In this document: positions 7,405 to 16,798 of the stretch, piece by piece
Position numbering within the stretch: the stretch's first letter is position 1
Layout of the letters: each line of letters starts with the position of its first letter
Source: Streptomyces albus subsp. chlorinus
GTDB taxonomy: Bacteria > Actinomycetota > Actinomycetes > Streptomycetales > Streptomycetaceae
Direction: 5' to 3'
DNA: 64,000 bases
Assembly: GCF_013302895.1 (NCBI RefSeq)
Contig: NZ_VJOK01000001.1
Span: forward strand, 4,950,428 to 5,014,427
Position numbers and translations under genes: made by a program
Notes under the pieces: generated by a model
What the model was told of the DNA's origin: nothing
The model's database searches: none
Seen by the model: the letters and a program-made list of their open reading frames with translations, nothing else

Positions 7405-9813
7405 ATGCGAGCCGTCCCAGCCGAGTCAGCACGGCCCCCGAGACGACAGCGAGACGAGTCCCCCTCCCGCCCGGACACGGCGGAGCCCGGCACGCGGGAG
7501 GAGCGGCGCGCCCGGCACCGCCGGGGCGGGCGCGGCGGCCGGCGCTGGGTGGCCGCCCTGGTGGCCGGAGTGCTGCTCCCGTTGCCACTGGCCGCGTGCG
7601 GCGCGGACGAGGACACCTCGGACGACGGCGCGGGCTCCGGCATCGGCGCGGGCACGGCGGACGCGGACGGCGACGTGCGCGCCACCGACCGGCGGCAGCT
7701 CTCCGCCGGCGGGACGCTGCGCTGGGCGGTGGACGCGGCGCCCACCACCTTCAACGTCTTCCAGCCCGACGCCTCCGAGGCCACCAAGCGGGTCGCCGCC
7801 GCCACGCTGCCCGCGCTCTTCACCCTCGACCAGCACGGGACGCCGCAGCTGAACAAGGACTACCTGGACGGCGCCGAGGTCACCTCGACCGAGCCGAGGC
7901 AGACCGTCGTCTACAAGCTGAACCCCAAGGCGCGCTGGAGCGACGGCCGCCGGGTCTCGGCGGCGGACTTCCGGGCCCAGTGGAAGGCGCTGCGCGGCAA
8001 GGACAACGCCTTCTGGACCGCGCGGAACGCCGGCTACGAGCGGATCAGGAAGATCACCAGGGGCGAGGGCGCGGGAGAGGTGAAGGTCGTCTTCGCCAAG
8101 CCGTACGCGGATTGGCGCTCGCTGTTCACCCCGCTCTACCCGAAGCAGGCGATGCGAAGCCCGCACGCCTTCAACGACGGCTCGCGCACCGCGCTGCCCG
8201 CCTCGGCGGGCCCCTTCCGCGTCGTCCCCGCGAAGGGGAAGAAGACCGGCAGGGACTCGGCCCGCGACCGCACCGTCCTGCGGCGCGACGCCCGCTGGTG
8301 GGGCGAGCGCGCGAAGCTGGACCGCATCGTGCTGAGGGCGGTGCCCCGCGACGAGCGGACCGAGGCGCTGGCCGAGGGGAAGGTGGACGTCGCCGACGTG
8401 GGCGGTGCCGCGGCGAAGAAGATCGGCGCCGCGAACGGCCTCGGCGGCCCTCGGCGTCCCGGTGCGGCCGGTGAGCGCGGCGAGAAGCGGGAGGCCCAGC
8501 TGCGCCGGGAGCGCAAGCGCGAGGCCCGCGAGCGGCTCGGCGCGGCGACCGCCGAGCGGCTGAGCGCCTACGAGGTGCGCACCGCCCTGGACCCGGCCTA
8601 CACGCAGCTGGCGCTCAACGGCTCGCGCGGCCCCCTGGCCGACGAGCGGGTGCGCCGCGCCGTGGCCCGCGCCATCGACCGCGGCGAGCTGGCGAGGAAG
8701 GCGATGGAGGGGACCGGGCTGCCCGCCAAGCCGCTCGGCAGCCATCTGCGGATGACCAACCAGAACGGCTACCGGGACAACAGCGGCGCCGTGGGCGGCG
8801 AGGACGTGGACGCCGCGCAGTCCCTCCTCGCCGACGCGGGCTGGAAGACCGGCGGTGCCCTCACCCGGGGCGGGCCCGGCACCCGCGGGTCCGCCCCGAA
8901 GGGCGAGCCGGGGCAGCGGGACGGGCATCGCGGCGGCGCGCGGTCCGAGGGCGGCCCCGCCGAGCCGCCGGCCTCGGCCTCGTCCCCGCAGGCGGGGGCC
9001 CGTGCGCCCTACCGGGAGGAGGCCGAGGCGTCGGTCGTCCGCCTGACCGCGGCGCAGATCGCCCAGGTCGTCGACAAGCCCCTCAACCTCACCGTCTCGA
9101 CGACCACGCAGCGCGCCGCCATGCTGGCGCAGTCCGCGCACGCGCGGATGGCCGCCGCCGAGCGGTCGGGCTCCGAGCGCGCACTGCGCCGGGCCCGGGC
9201 GGCGCTGCGGACCGCGGAGCGGGTGCGGGCCACGGCCAGGGAGCTGCGGCTGCTGGAGGCCGACCCGGCCACCGCCGTACGCGGCAAGGAGGGCAAGCCC
9301 CTCGCGCTGCGCTTCGTCCTGCCGGGCGGCAAGGGGTCGGCGCAGCTGCGGGCCACCGGGGAGCGGATCGCGCGGATGCTGGACGAGGTCGGCATCCGTA
9401 CGCAGATCAAGAAGGTGCCCGGCGACAGCTACTTCAAGGACCACATCGCGGCGGGCGAGTACGACCTGGCGCTCTACTCGTGGCCGGCGACGGCGTTCCC
9501 GGCGACCGAGGCGCGGCCGATCTTCGCCAAGCCGCAGCCGGCCCCCGACGGCTCGCTGCTGGTGGAGCAGAACTACGCGCGGGTGGGCACCGACCAGATC
9601 GACCAGCTCTTCGAGCAGGCCGCGGGCGAGCTGGACGACGGGCGCCGGGCCGAGCTGATGGAGAAGGCGGACGCGCGGATCTGGGCGGTGGCCGGTTCGC
9701 TGCCGCTCTACCAGCGGCCCCAGCTGGTGGCCGCCAAGCGGAACCTGGCCAACGTCGGGGCCTTCGGCTTCCGCACCCCCGCCTACGAGGACATCGGCTA
9801 CCGCAAGGGCTGA
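7405..9813 (+). CDS. LpqW-like family 5 solute-binding lipoprotein
   Basis: 802 residues. It has an Arg-rich N terminus, a signal segment ending in lipobox LPLAAC, then a peptide-binding-protein (SBP family 5) fold starting at RWAVDAAPTTFNVFQPDA. No permease or ATPase gene adjoins it. The position directly before typA matches mycobacterial LpqW, an SBP-like lipoprotein that influences phosphatidylinositol mannoside/lipomannan synthesis rather than importing peptides; that role here is inference from position. Two charged, Arg/Ala/Glu-rich stretches (about residues 350-385 and 490-640) interrupt the fold and make it longer than usual family members. ATG at 7405 fits GGAGG at 7393 better than TTG at 7399. 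Confidence 0.85.
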   Translation: MRAVPAESARPPRRQRDESPSRPDTAEPGTREERRARHRRGGRGGRRWVAALVAGVLLPLPLAACGADEDTSDDGAGSGIGAGTADADGDVRATDRRQLSAGGTLRWAVDAAPTTFNVFQPDASEATKRVAAATLPALFTLDQHGTPQLNKDYLDGAEVTSTEPRQTVVYKLNPKARWSDGRRVSAADFRAQWKALRGKDNAFWTARNAGYERIRKITRGEGAGEVKVVFAKPYADWRSLFTPLYPKQAMRSPHAFNDGSRTALPASAGPFRVVPAKGKKTGRDSARDRTVLRRDARWWGERAKLDRIVLRAVPRDERTEALAEGKVDVADVGGAAAKKIGAANGLGGPRRPGAAGERGEKREAQLRRERKREARERLGAATAERLSAYEVRTALDPAYTQLALNGSRGPLADERVRRAVARAIDRGELARKAMEGTGLPAKPLGSHLRMTNQNGYRDNSGAVGGEDVDAAQSLLADAGWKTGGALTRGGPGTRGSAPKGEPGQRDGHRGGARSEGGPAEPPASASSPQAGARAPYREEAEASVVRLTAAQIAQVVDKPLNLTVSTTTQRAAMLAQSAHARMAAAERSGSERALRRARAALRTAERVRATARELRLLEADPATAVRGKEGKPLALRFVLPGGKGSAQLRATGERIARMLDEVGIRTQIKKVPGDSYFKDHIAAGEYDLALYSWPATAFPATEARPIFAKPQPAPDGSLLVEQNYARVGTDQIDQLFEQAAGELDDGRRAELMEKADARIWAVAGSLPLYQRPQLVAAKRNLANVGAFGFRTPAYEDIGYRKG

Positions 9814-9843
9814 GCGGGGCCCCGCCACCCCGGGGCGGAGGGG

Positions 9844-9879
9844 GCGCCGGACGGACCGCGCGGCGGCCCCGTCCGGCGC
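9844..9879 (+). terminator. Hairpin terminator after LpqW-like gene
   Basis: An 11-bp perfect stem (9844-9854 with 9869-9879) and a 14-base loop, 30 bases after the stop codon. GC-rich and without a T-run. Confidence 0.6.
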
Positions 9880-10003
9880 TTCGCGCGGGGGCCGTACCAT
9901 GGTTGACACAGCCGTGGCGAGCCGAGCCCGGCGTCAGGGCCCGCGGCCCGGCCCCCCAGGGGCGCCGCGGGGACCCATCCGTCAACCCGGGAGACACCTC
10001 GCA

Positions 10004-11875
10004 GTGCCCACGCGCCACGACATCCGCAACGTCGCCATCGTCGCCCACGTCGACCACGGCAAGACGACACTGGTCGACGCCATGCTCAAGCAGGCCGGAG
10101 CCTTCGCCGCCCACCAGCTGGAGTCCGTCGACGACCGGGTGATGGACTCCAACGACCTGGAGCGCGAGAAGGGCATCACCATTCTCGCGAAGAACACCGC
10201 GGTCAAATACCACCCCAAGGACGGTGGCGACCCGATCACCATCAACATCATCGACACCCCCGGCCACGCCGACTTCGGCGGTGAGGTCGAGCGCGGCCTG
10301 TCGATGGTGGACGCGGTGGTGCTGCTGGTCGACGCCTCCGAGGGGCCCCTGCCGCAGACCCGCTTCGTGCTGCGCAAGGCCCTGGAGGCCCGGCTCCCGG
10401 TCATCCTCTGCGTCAACAAGACCGACCGGCCCGACGCCCGGATCTCCGAGGTCGTGGACGAGACCTACGACCTCTTCCTCGACCTGGACGCGGACGAGGA
10501 GCAGATCGAGTTCCCCATCGTCTACGCCTGCGCCCGCGACGGCATCGCCTCGCTGACGCAGCCGGCCGACGGCGCCGTGCCCGCGGACAGCACCAGCCTG
10601 GAGCCGTTCTTCACCACCCTGCTGGAGACGGTGCCCGCCCCCACCTACGAGGAGGGCGCCCCGCTCCAGGCGCACGTCACCAACCTGGACGCCGACAACT
10701 TCCTGGGCCGGATCGCGCTGCTGCGCGTGAAGGAGGGCTCGCTGAAGAAGGGCCAGACCGTGGCCTGGATGAAGCGGGACGGCTCCGTGCAGAACGTGCG
10801 GATCACCGAGCTGCTGATGACCGAGGCGCTCACCCGCAAGCCCGCCACCGAGGCCGGGCCGGGCGACATCTGCGCGGTCGCCGGCATCCCGGACATCATG
10901 ATCGGCGAGACGCTGGCGGACGTCGAGAACCCGGTGGCGCTGCCGCTGATCACCGTGGACGAGCCCGCCATCTCCATGACCATCGGCACCAACACCTCGC
11001 CGCTGGTCGGCAAGGGCGGCAAGGGCCACAAGGTCACCGCTCGGCTGGTCAAGGACCGGCTGGACCGGGAGCTGGTCGGCAACGTCTCGCTGCGGGTCCT
11101 GCCCACCGAGCGCCCCGACGCCTGGGAGGTGCAGGGCCGCGGTGAGCTGGCCCTGGCCATCCTGGTGGAGACGATGCGCCGGGAGGGCTTCGAGCTGACC
11201 GTGGGCAAGCCGGAGGTGGTCACCCGCGAGATCGACGGGAAGCTGCACGAGCCGGTCGAGCGCATGACCATCGACGCCCCCGAGGAGCACCTGGGCGCCA
11301 TCACCCAGCTGATGGCCACCCGCAAGGGCCGGATGGAGACGATGACCAACCACGGCTCCGGCTGGGTGCGCATGGAGTGGATCGTTCCGTCCCGCGGGCT
11401 GATCGGCTTCCGCACGGAGTTCCTGACCGAGACCCGCGGCACCGGTATCGCGCACTCGATCTTCGAGGGCCACGAGCCGTGGTTCGGCGAACTGCGCACG
11501 CGGCGCAGCGGCTCGCTGGTCGCGGACCGCGCCGGGACGGCGACGCCGTTCGCGATGATGAACCTCCAGGAGCGCGGCACGATCTTCATCGAGCCGGGCA
11601 CCGAGGTGTACGAGGGCATGATCGTCGGGGAGAACTCCCGCTCCGACGACATGGACGTCAACATCACCAAGGAGAAGAAGCTCACCAACATGCGGGCTGC
11701 CTCCGCCGACACCACGGAGAACCTGGTTCCGCCGCGGAAGCTCTCGCTGGAGCAGGCGCTGGAGTTCTGCCGCGAGGACGAGTGCATCGAGGTGACGCCG
11801 GAGACGGTGCGCATCCGCAAGGTGAACCTCGACGCGAAGGAGCGGGCCCGCGCGGCCTCCCGCGCCAAGAGGTGA
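10004..11875 (+). CDS. typA: Translational GTPase TypA/BipA
   Basis: 623 residues. Ribosome-associated GTPase of the elongation factor family, linked to 50S assembly and stress or cold adaptation. G motifs are intact: AHVDHGKTT (P loop), DTPGHADFGGEV (G3) and NKTD (G4), followed by the EF-G-like domains and the TypA-specific C-terminal domain. The GTG at 10004 gives the standard start MPTRHDIRNVAIVAHVDHGK, with GGGAGA about 8 bases upstream. An in-frame ATG at 9899 would add 35 unconserved residues. It lies between the LpqW-like gene and the transporter block, as lpqW-typA are adjacent in mycobacteria. Confidence 0.97.
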   Translation: MPTRHDIRNVAIVAHVDHGKTTLVDAMLKQAGAFAAHQLESVDDRVMDSNDLEREKGITILAKNTAVKYHPKDGGDPITINIIDTPGHADFGGEVERGLSMVDAVVLLVDASEGPLPQTRFVLRKALEARLPVILCVNKTDRPDARISEVVDETYDLFLDLDADEEQIEFPIVYACARDGIASLTQPADGAVPADSTSLEPFFTTLLETVPAPTYEEGAPLQAHVTNLDADNFLGRIALLRVKEGSLKKGQTVAWMKRDGSVQNVRITELLMTEALTRKPATEAGPGDICAVAGIPDIMIGETLADVENPVALPLITVDEPAISMTIGTNTSPLVGKGGKGHKVTARLVKDRLDRELVGNVSLRVLPTERPDAWEVQGRGELALAILVETMRREGFELTVGKPEVVTREIDGKLHEPVERMTIDAPEEHLGAITQLMATRKGRMETMTNHGSGWVRMEWIVPSRGLIGFRTEFLTETRGTGIAHSIFEGHEPWFGELRTRRSGSLVADRAGTATPFAMMNLQERGTIFIEPGTEVYEGMIVGENSRSDDMDVNITKEKKLTNMRAASADTTENLVPPRKLSLEQALEFCREDECIEVTPETVRIRKVNLDAKERARAASRAKR

Positions 11876-11955
11876 CGGTGCCCGCGCGGTGCGGCCACCG
11901 GTGAGGCGGTCCCGCCCCCGCCGTCGTGGTTGCGCACCGTAGCGGAAGAGTTCAG

Positions 11956-11993
11956 CGATCAGGCCCCCACCCTGGCGGATGGGGGCCTGATCG
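11956..11993 (+). terminator. Terminator after typA
   Basis: A 13-bp perfect inverted repeat (11956-11968 with 11981-11993) with a 12-base loop, 80 bases after the typA stop. It separates typA from the first transporter operon. Confidence 0.8.
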
Positions 11994-12282
11994 TGTTCTC
12001 CGGGGCACTTCCCGTGGCCTGCCTCGTGTGCGCTCCGCGACCGTGCCGTCCGGATAGCGAGATGCCACCGGTGTGCTGTGCGGCAATTGCCCGCCTGTAC
12101 GGGTCGGGAATCTCCGGTTACCGGACAACAAGTTGTATGTGTAATCAAAATGAGACGCGCAACCCCTGGTTCGGCGGGGGTACGGGGGCGGATAGTTGAA
12201 ACCCTCAAGTTCGGGTTAACGGGTCACGCACCGTCACATGGGCGCCGACTCTCCCTTGGTGAACGACACAAGGAGGACGCCC
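11994..12282 (+). promoter_or_regulatory. Leader/promoter region of peptide transporter cluster 1
   Basis: Between the typA terminator and the first binding-protein gene. An AT-rich patch at about 12120-12165 and again at 12195-12220 stands out from the surrounding GC and is the likely promoter zone. AAGGAGG just upstream of 12283 is the ribosome site. I could not fix a -35/-10 pair. Confidence 0.4.
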
Positions 12283-13908
12283 ATGCGTGCTGCCAGGTCC
12301 GTGCGGTTTCGAAGGGCCGCGACGACGGCGCGGTGGTCGGCGCTCGCGGTCGCCGTGGCGCTGACGGCCGCGGCCTGCGGCTCGGGCGCGGGCGACGGCG
12401 GCAAGCCCGCCGGGTACGTGTCCATCGACGTCACCGAGCCGCAGAAGCCCCTCGTCCCGGGCAACACCAACGAGACGCAGGGCGCCTACGTCATCAACGC
12501 GCTGTTCACCGGGCTCGTCGAGTACAACGCCAAGGGGAAGCTGGAGAACGCGAACGCCGAGTCGATCACCACGGACGACTCCAGGACGTGGACGGTCAAG
12601 CTCCGCAAGGGCTGGACGTTCCACAACGGCGAGGACGTCACCGCCCGGTCGTACGTGGACGCCTGGAACTGGTTCGCCGACATCCGCAACAACCAGCAGA
12701 ACAGCTTCTGGTTCGAGGACATCAAGGGCTACCAGGACGTCCACCCGGAGAAGGGCGACCCCAGGGCGAAGGCGATGTCGGGCCTGAAGGTGGTGGACGA
12801 CCACACCTTCACCATCGAGCTGACCCACCCGGTCTCGTACTTCAAGTACAAGCTCGGCTACTACACCTTCGCGCCGCTGCCCCACGGGTTCTACCAGGAC
12901 CCGAAGAAGTACGGCCAGCACCCGGTGGGCAACGGGCCCTACACCTTCGAGGAGTGGACCCACAAGAAGCTCATCCAGGTCAAGGCGTGGAAGGGCTACA
13001 AGGGCGTCCACAAGGCGAAGAACAAGGGCCTCCAGTTCCGCAACTACACCAGCTACGAGGGCGCCTACCAGGATGTCCTCTCCAACACGCTGGACATCTC
13101 TCCGCAGGTGGCGCCCAAGGACCTGCCGATGCGCAAGAACGACTTCGGCGACCGTTCCATCGACCAGCCGTTCGCGGGCACCCAGACCATCGCCCCGGCC
13201 TTCTACTCCAAGCCCTTCAAGGACGTGGACCCCAAGGTCCTCCAGGGCCTGTCCATGGCGATCGACCGCAAGACGATCACCCGCACGGTGCTCAACCGCA
13301 CCCGCGTCCCCGCCACCGGCTTCATGCCGCCCGAGGTCACCGGCTACCAGAAGCTGAAGACCGACATCTTCGACTACGACCCGAAGAAGGCGCGGAAGCT
13401 CATCAAGGAGGGCGGCGGCGTCCCCGGCAACAAGCTGTGGATCCAGTTCAACGCGGACGGCGGCCACAAGGAGTGGGTCACCGCGGTGTGCGACTCGATC
13501 CGCAAGGCCACCGGCATCGAGTGCGTCGGCGACTCCAAGCCCGACTTCCAGACCGACCTGGACGCGCGGGACGCCGAGCAGATCAAGGCGTTCTACCGGA
13601 GTGGCTGGGTGGCCGACTACCCGCTGAACGTCAACTTCCTCAAGGAGCTGTACGCCACCCAGGCCCAGACGAACTACGGCAAGTTCTCCGACAAGGAGAT
13701 CGACGCCCTGTTCAGGAAGGGCGACAAGGCCACGACCCTGGACGGGACGATCAAGGTCTACCAGGAGGCGGAGCGCAAGCTCGCCGAGAAGATGCCGACC
13801 ATCCCGCTGTGGGACTACAAGGCCAACGTCGTCCACAGCAAGGACGTCGGCAACGTCAAGGTCAACTACAAGGGCGACGTCATCCTCTCCGACGTCACCG
13901 TCAAGTAG
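12283..13908 (+). CDS. Oligopeptide-binding lipoprotein, cluster 1
   Basis: 541 residues. The signal peptide ends in lipobox LTAAAC, so it is an exported lipoprotein on the outer face of the membrane. It is an OppA/DppA-like (SBP family 5) receptor for peptides and shows the Streptomyces features DAWNWFADIRNNQQNSFWFEDIKGY and HPEKGDP. First gene of a five-gene importer operon, 34 bases before the first permease. The ATG at 12283 has a strong AAGGAGG. It is paralogous to the cluster 2 protein at 18074, which shares the NTNE, HPEKG and DYPL segments. Its peptide specificity cannot be read from the sequence. Confidence 0.93.
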   Translation: MRAARSVRFRRAATTARWSALAVAVALTAAACGSGAGDGGKPAGYVSIDVTEPQKPLVPGNTNETQGAYVINALFTGLVEYNAKGKLENANAESITTDDSRTWTVKLRKGWTFHNGEDVTARSYVDAWNWFADIRNNQQNSFWFEDIKGYQDVHPEKGDPRAKAMSGLKVVDDHTFTIELTHPVSYFKYKLGYYTFAPLPHGFYQDPKKYGQHPVGNGPYTFEEWTHKKLIQVKAWKGYKGVHKAKNKGLQFRNYTSYEGAYQDVLSNTLDISPQVAPKDLPMRKNDFGDRSIDQPFAGTQTIAPAFYSKPFKDVDPKVLQGLSMAIDRKTITRTVLNRTRVPATGFMPPEVTGYQKLKTDIFDYDPKKARKLIKEGGGVPGNKLWIQFNADGGHKEWVTAVCDSIRKATGIECVGDSKPDFQTDLDARDAEQIKAFYRSGWVADYPLNVNFLKELYATQAQTNYGKFSDKEIDALFRKGDKATTLDGTIKVYQEAERKLAEKMPTIPLWDYKANVVHSKDVGNVKVNYKGDVILSDVTVK

Positions 13909-13942
13909 CCCCCACATCCCGTAACGCGCAATCGGAGGCACC

Positions 13943-14872
13943 ATGGGGCGCTATGTCGCGCGGCGACTGCTCCAGATGATCCCGGTCTTCATCGGGTCGA
14001 CTCTGCTGATCTTCTGCATGATGTACGCCCTGCCGGGCGACCCCGTCAAAGCGCTCTGGGGCGAGCAGTCCTCCGACCCGGCGCAGATCGCGGCCCTCAA
14101 GCACCACCTGGGCCTCGACCAGCCCCTGTGGTGGCAGTACTGGCACTATCTGACCGGGCTGTTCCACGGCGACTTCGGCACCCAGATCGCCAGCCAGCGG
14201 CCGGTGGCCGATGTGATCGCGCAGGCGTTCCCGGTGACGATCCGGCTGACGCTGTTCGCCTTCGTCTTCACCGTCGTCGCCGGCATCCTGCTCGGCCTGG
14301 CGGCCGGGCTGCGGGCGGAGAAGGCCCTCGACCGGCTCGTGCTCGTCTTCACGCTGCTGCTGATCTCGATCCCCAGCTTCGTGCTCGGCTTCCTCTTCCA
14401 GTACGTCTTCGCCTTCCAACTGGGCTGGGTCACCCCGACCGTGCAGGACTCCGAGTCCTTCAGCCAGCTGATGCTGCCCGCCGTCGTGCTGGCCGCGCTC
14501 TCCCTCGCCTACGTCACCCGGCTCACCCGGACCTCCGTCGCGGAGAACCTGCGCGCCGACTACATCCGCACCGCCGTCGCCAAGGGCCTGCCGCGCCGCC
14601 GCGTGGTCGGCGTCCACCTGCTGCGGAACTCGCTGATACCCGTCGTCACCTTCCTCGGCACCGACATCGGCTCCCTGATGGCCGGAGCCGTCGTCACCGA
14701 GGGCATCTTCAACGTGCCCGGCATCGGCAACGCCGTCTTCCAGGCACTGACCCGCCGCGAGGGCTCCACCGTGGTCGGCATCGTCACGCTGATCGTCCTC
14801 GTGTATCTCGCCGCAAGCCTGCTCGTCGACCTGCTCTACGCGGTCCTGGACCCGAGGATCCGTTATGCCTGA
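13943..14872 (+). CDS. Oligopeptide ABC importer permease (DppB/OppB type), cluster 1
   Basis: 309 residues and six expected membrane segments. It starts MGRYVARRLLQMIPVFIGSTL, typical of the OppB/DppB half of the channel. The coupling loop that contacts the ATPase is clear (ENLRADYIRTAVAKGLPRRRV). GGAGG precedes the ATG at 13943. The stop codon overlaps the next permease start by 8 bases, implying coupled translation. Confidence 0.95.
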   Translation: MGRYVARRLLQMIPVFIGSTLLIFCMMYALPGDPVKALWGEQSSDPAQIAALKHHLGLDQPLWWQYWHYLTGLFHGDFGTQIASQRPVADVIAQAFPVTIRLTLFAFVFTVVAGILLGLAAGLRAEKALDRLVLVFTLLLISIPSFVLGFLFQYVFAFQLGWVTPTVQDSESFSQLMLPAVVLAALSLAYVTRLTRTSVAENLRADYIRTAVAKGLPRRRVVGVHLLRNSLIPVVTFLGTDIGSLMAGAVVTEGIFNVPGIGNAVFQALTRREGSTVVGIVTLIVLVYLAASLLVDLLYAVLDPRIRYA

Positions 14873-15803
14873 GACAGCGACCGCCGCCGCCTCCCTGCCG
14901 GGCACGGCCCAGCCGGCCGCCCCCGACCCCGCACCGGGCAAGGGCCGCAGCCTGTGGACCGACGCCTGGCACGACCTGCGACGCAACCCGCTCTTCCTCA
15001 TCTCGGCCGCACTCATCGTGGTGCTGCTGGTCATGGTGGCCTTCCCCGGGCTGTTCACCTCCGCCTCGCCCCGCGACGGCGACCTGCTGGCCCACTACCA
15101 GGGCGGCCCGCACTACACCCACCTCTTCCGCGCCGACTGGTTCGGCTACGACAGCCAGGGCCGCTCCGTGTGGGCGCGCATGGTCCACGGCGCCCGCGCC
15201 TCGGTGCTCGTGGGCGTGCTCGTCACCCTGTTCGTGACGGTCGTCGGCGGCATCGTCGGCATGGTCGCCGGATACTTCGGCGGCTGGATCGACAGCGTGC
15301 TCTCCCGGATCACCGACATCTTCCAGGGCATCCCGTTCCTGCTGGGCTCCATGGTGGTGCTGACCACCTTCGCCGAGCGCAAGGTGTGGGTCGTCATCGC
15401 CGCGCTGCTCTTCCTCGGCTGGACGCAGATCGCCCGCGTGGCGCGGGGTGCCGTCATCACCGTCAAACAGAGCGACTACGTGCAGGCCGCGCGCTCGCTG
15501 GGCGCGGGCACCGTGCGGATCATGTTCCGGCACATCGTGCCCAACGCGCTGGCCCCGGTCATCGTCGTCGCCACCACCGCGCTCGGCGGCTACATCGCCG
15601 CCGAGGCGACCCTGTCCTACCTGGGTATCGGCCTCTCGGAGCCCACCGTCTCGTGGGGCATCGACGTGTCCGACGGCCGCAACGCGCTGCGGACGGCGCC
15701 ACATGTGCTGATATCCCCCGCCGTCATGGTCTCCCTGACCGTGCTGGCGTTCATCATGCTCGGCGATGCGGTCCGCAACGCCCTCGATCCCAAGAGCCGT
15801 TGA
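14865..15803 (+). CDS. Oligopeptide ABC importer permease (DppC/OppC type), cluster 1
   Basis: 312 residues. A cytoplasmic N terminus of about 35 residues, then the OppC-type permease with six membrane segments and the ATPase-contact loop KQSDYVQAARSLGAGTVRIMFRHI. It pairs with the preceding OppB-type subunit. The segment LWTDAWHDLRRNPLFL is shared with the cluster 2 equivalent, evidence of duplication. Confidence 0.95.
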   Translation: MPETATAAASLPGTAQPAAPDPAPGKGRSLWTDAWHDLRRNPLFLISAALIVVLLVMVAFPGLFTSASPRDGDLLAHYQGGPHYTHLFRADWFGYDSQGRSVWARMVHGARASVLVGVLVTLFVTVVGGIVGMVAGYFGGWIDSVLSRITDIFQGIPFLLGSMVVLTTFAERKVWVVIAALLFLGWTQIARVARGAVITVKQSDYVQAARSLGAGTVRIMFRHIVPNALAPVIVVATTALGGYIAAEATLSYLGIGLSEPTVSWGIDVSDGRNALRTAPHVLISPAVMVSLTVLAFIMLGDAVRNALDPKSR

Positions 15804-15820
15804 GGGAGGCGCGGGAAGAC

Positions 15821-16798
15821 ATGACCCTGCTCGAAGTGCGGGACCTGCACGTCGATTTCCACACCAGGGACGGCGTGGTCAAAGCCGTCAACGGGGTGAG
15901 CTACAGCGTCGAGCCGGGGGAGACCCTGGCGGTGCTGGGCGAGTCCGGTTCCGGCAAGTCCGTGACGGCCCAGGCCGTCATGGGCATCCTCGACATGCCG
16001 CCGGGACGCATACCCAAGGGAGAGATCCTCTTCCACGGCCGGGACCTGCTCACCATGTCCGCGGAGGAGCGCCGGAAAATCAGGGGCGCCCGGATGGCCA
16101 TGATTTTCCAGGACGCGCTGTCGGCGTTGAATCCGGTGCTGACCGTGGGTTATCAGCTGGGTGAGATGTTCCGTGTCCATCAGGGTGCCTCTCGTAAGGA
16201 GGCCAAGGCCAAGGCTGTTGAGTTGATGGAGCGGGTGAGGATTCCGGCTGCCCGGGCGCGGGTGGGTGATTTTCCGCATCAGTTCAGTGGGGGGATGCGG
16301 CAGCGGATCATGATTGCGATGGCGTTGGCTTTGGAGCCGGATCTGATCATCGCGGACGAGCCGACGACGGCGTTGGATGTGACGGTGCAGGCGCAGGTGA
16401 TGGAGTTGCTTGCGGATTTGCAGCGTGAGTTCAACATGGGGCTGATTCTGATCACGCATGATCTGGGTGTGGTGGCGGATGTGGCGGACAAGATCGCGGT
16501 GATGTACGCGGGGCGGATCGTGGAGACGGCTGGGGTCAAGGAGTTGTACCGCTCTCCGGCCCATCCGTACACCAAGGGCCTCCTCGACTCCATCCCCCGC
16601 CTCGACCAGAAGGGCAAGGAGCTGTACGCGATCCAGGGCCTGCCCCCCAACATGGCCAAGGTGCCCGGCGGTTGCGCCTTCCACCCGCGCTGCCCCGCCG
16701 CCCGGGACGTGTGCCGCACCGAGCTGCCACCCCTCGCGGCGGTGGGCGACGGCCGCGGCAGCGCCTGCCACTTCTGGAAGGAGACCCTCGGTGAGTGA
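15821..16798 (+). CDS. Oligopeptide ABC importer ATPase (DppD/OppD type), cluster 1
   Basis: 325 residues. Walker A GESGSGKS, signature FSGGMRQR, Walker B LIIADEPTTALD and the C-terminal oligopeptide-transporter domain with its Cys motif (CAFHPRCPAARDVC) that may hold a 4Fe-4S cluster. ATG at 15821 fits GGGAAGA upstream. The DNA at 16083-16615 is identical, except for one base, to 22003-22535 in the cluster 2 homologue. Inside this tract codons ending in T or G (att, ttt, ttg, gtt, cgt) replace the strict C/G endings of the flanks, which suggests a recombined segment. Confidence 0.95.
   Translation: MTLLEVRDLHVDFHTRDGVVKAVNGVSYSVEPGETLAVLGESGSGKSVTAQAVMGILDMPPGRIPKGEILFHGRDLLTMSAEERRKIRGARMAMIFQDALSALNPVLTVGYQLGEMFRVHQGASRKEAKAKAVELMERVRIPAARARVGDFPHQFSGGMRQRIMIAMALALEPDLIIADEPTTALDVTVQAQVMELLADLQREFNMGLILITHDLGVVADVADKIAVMYAGRIVETAGVKELYRSPAHPYTKGLLDSIPRLDQKGKELYAIQGLPPNMAKVPGGCAFHPRCPAARDVCRTELPPLAAVGDGRGSACHFWKETLGE
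16083..16615 (+). repeat. Converted tract, copy A (matches 22003-22535)
   Basis: 533 bases that align without gaps to 22003-22535 with one visible mismatch (T at 16531 against C). A further identical block covers 15915-16005 against 21835-21925. Between and outside these blocks the two genes differ by ordinary paralogue divergence. Codon use inside is markedly less GC-ending than in either flank. Confidence 0.9.

Noticed and set aside
9899..10003. In-frame upstream ATG that would lengthen TypA by 35 residues
   Set aside because: The extra residues are Arg/Pro-rich and unconserved, and the GTG at 10004 gives the standard family start with a ribosome site.
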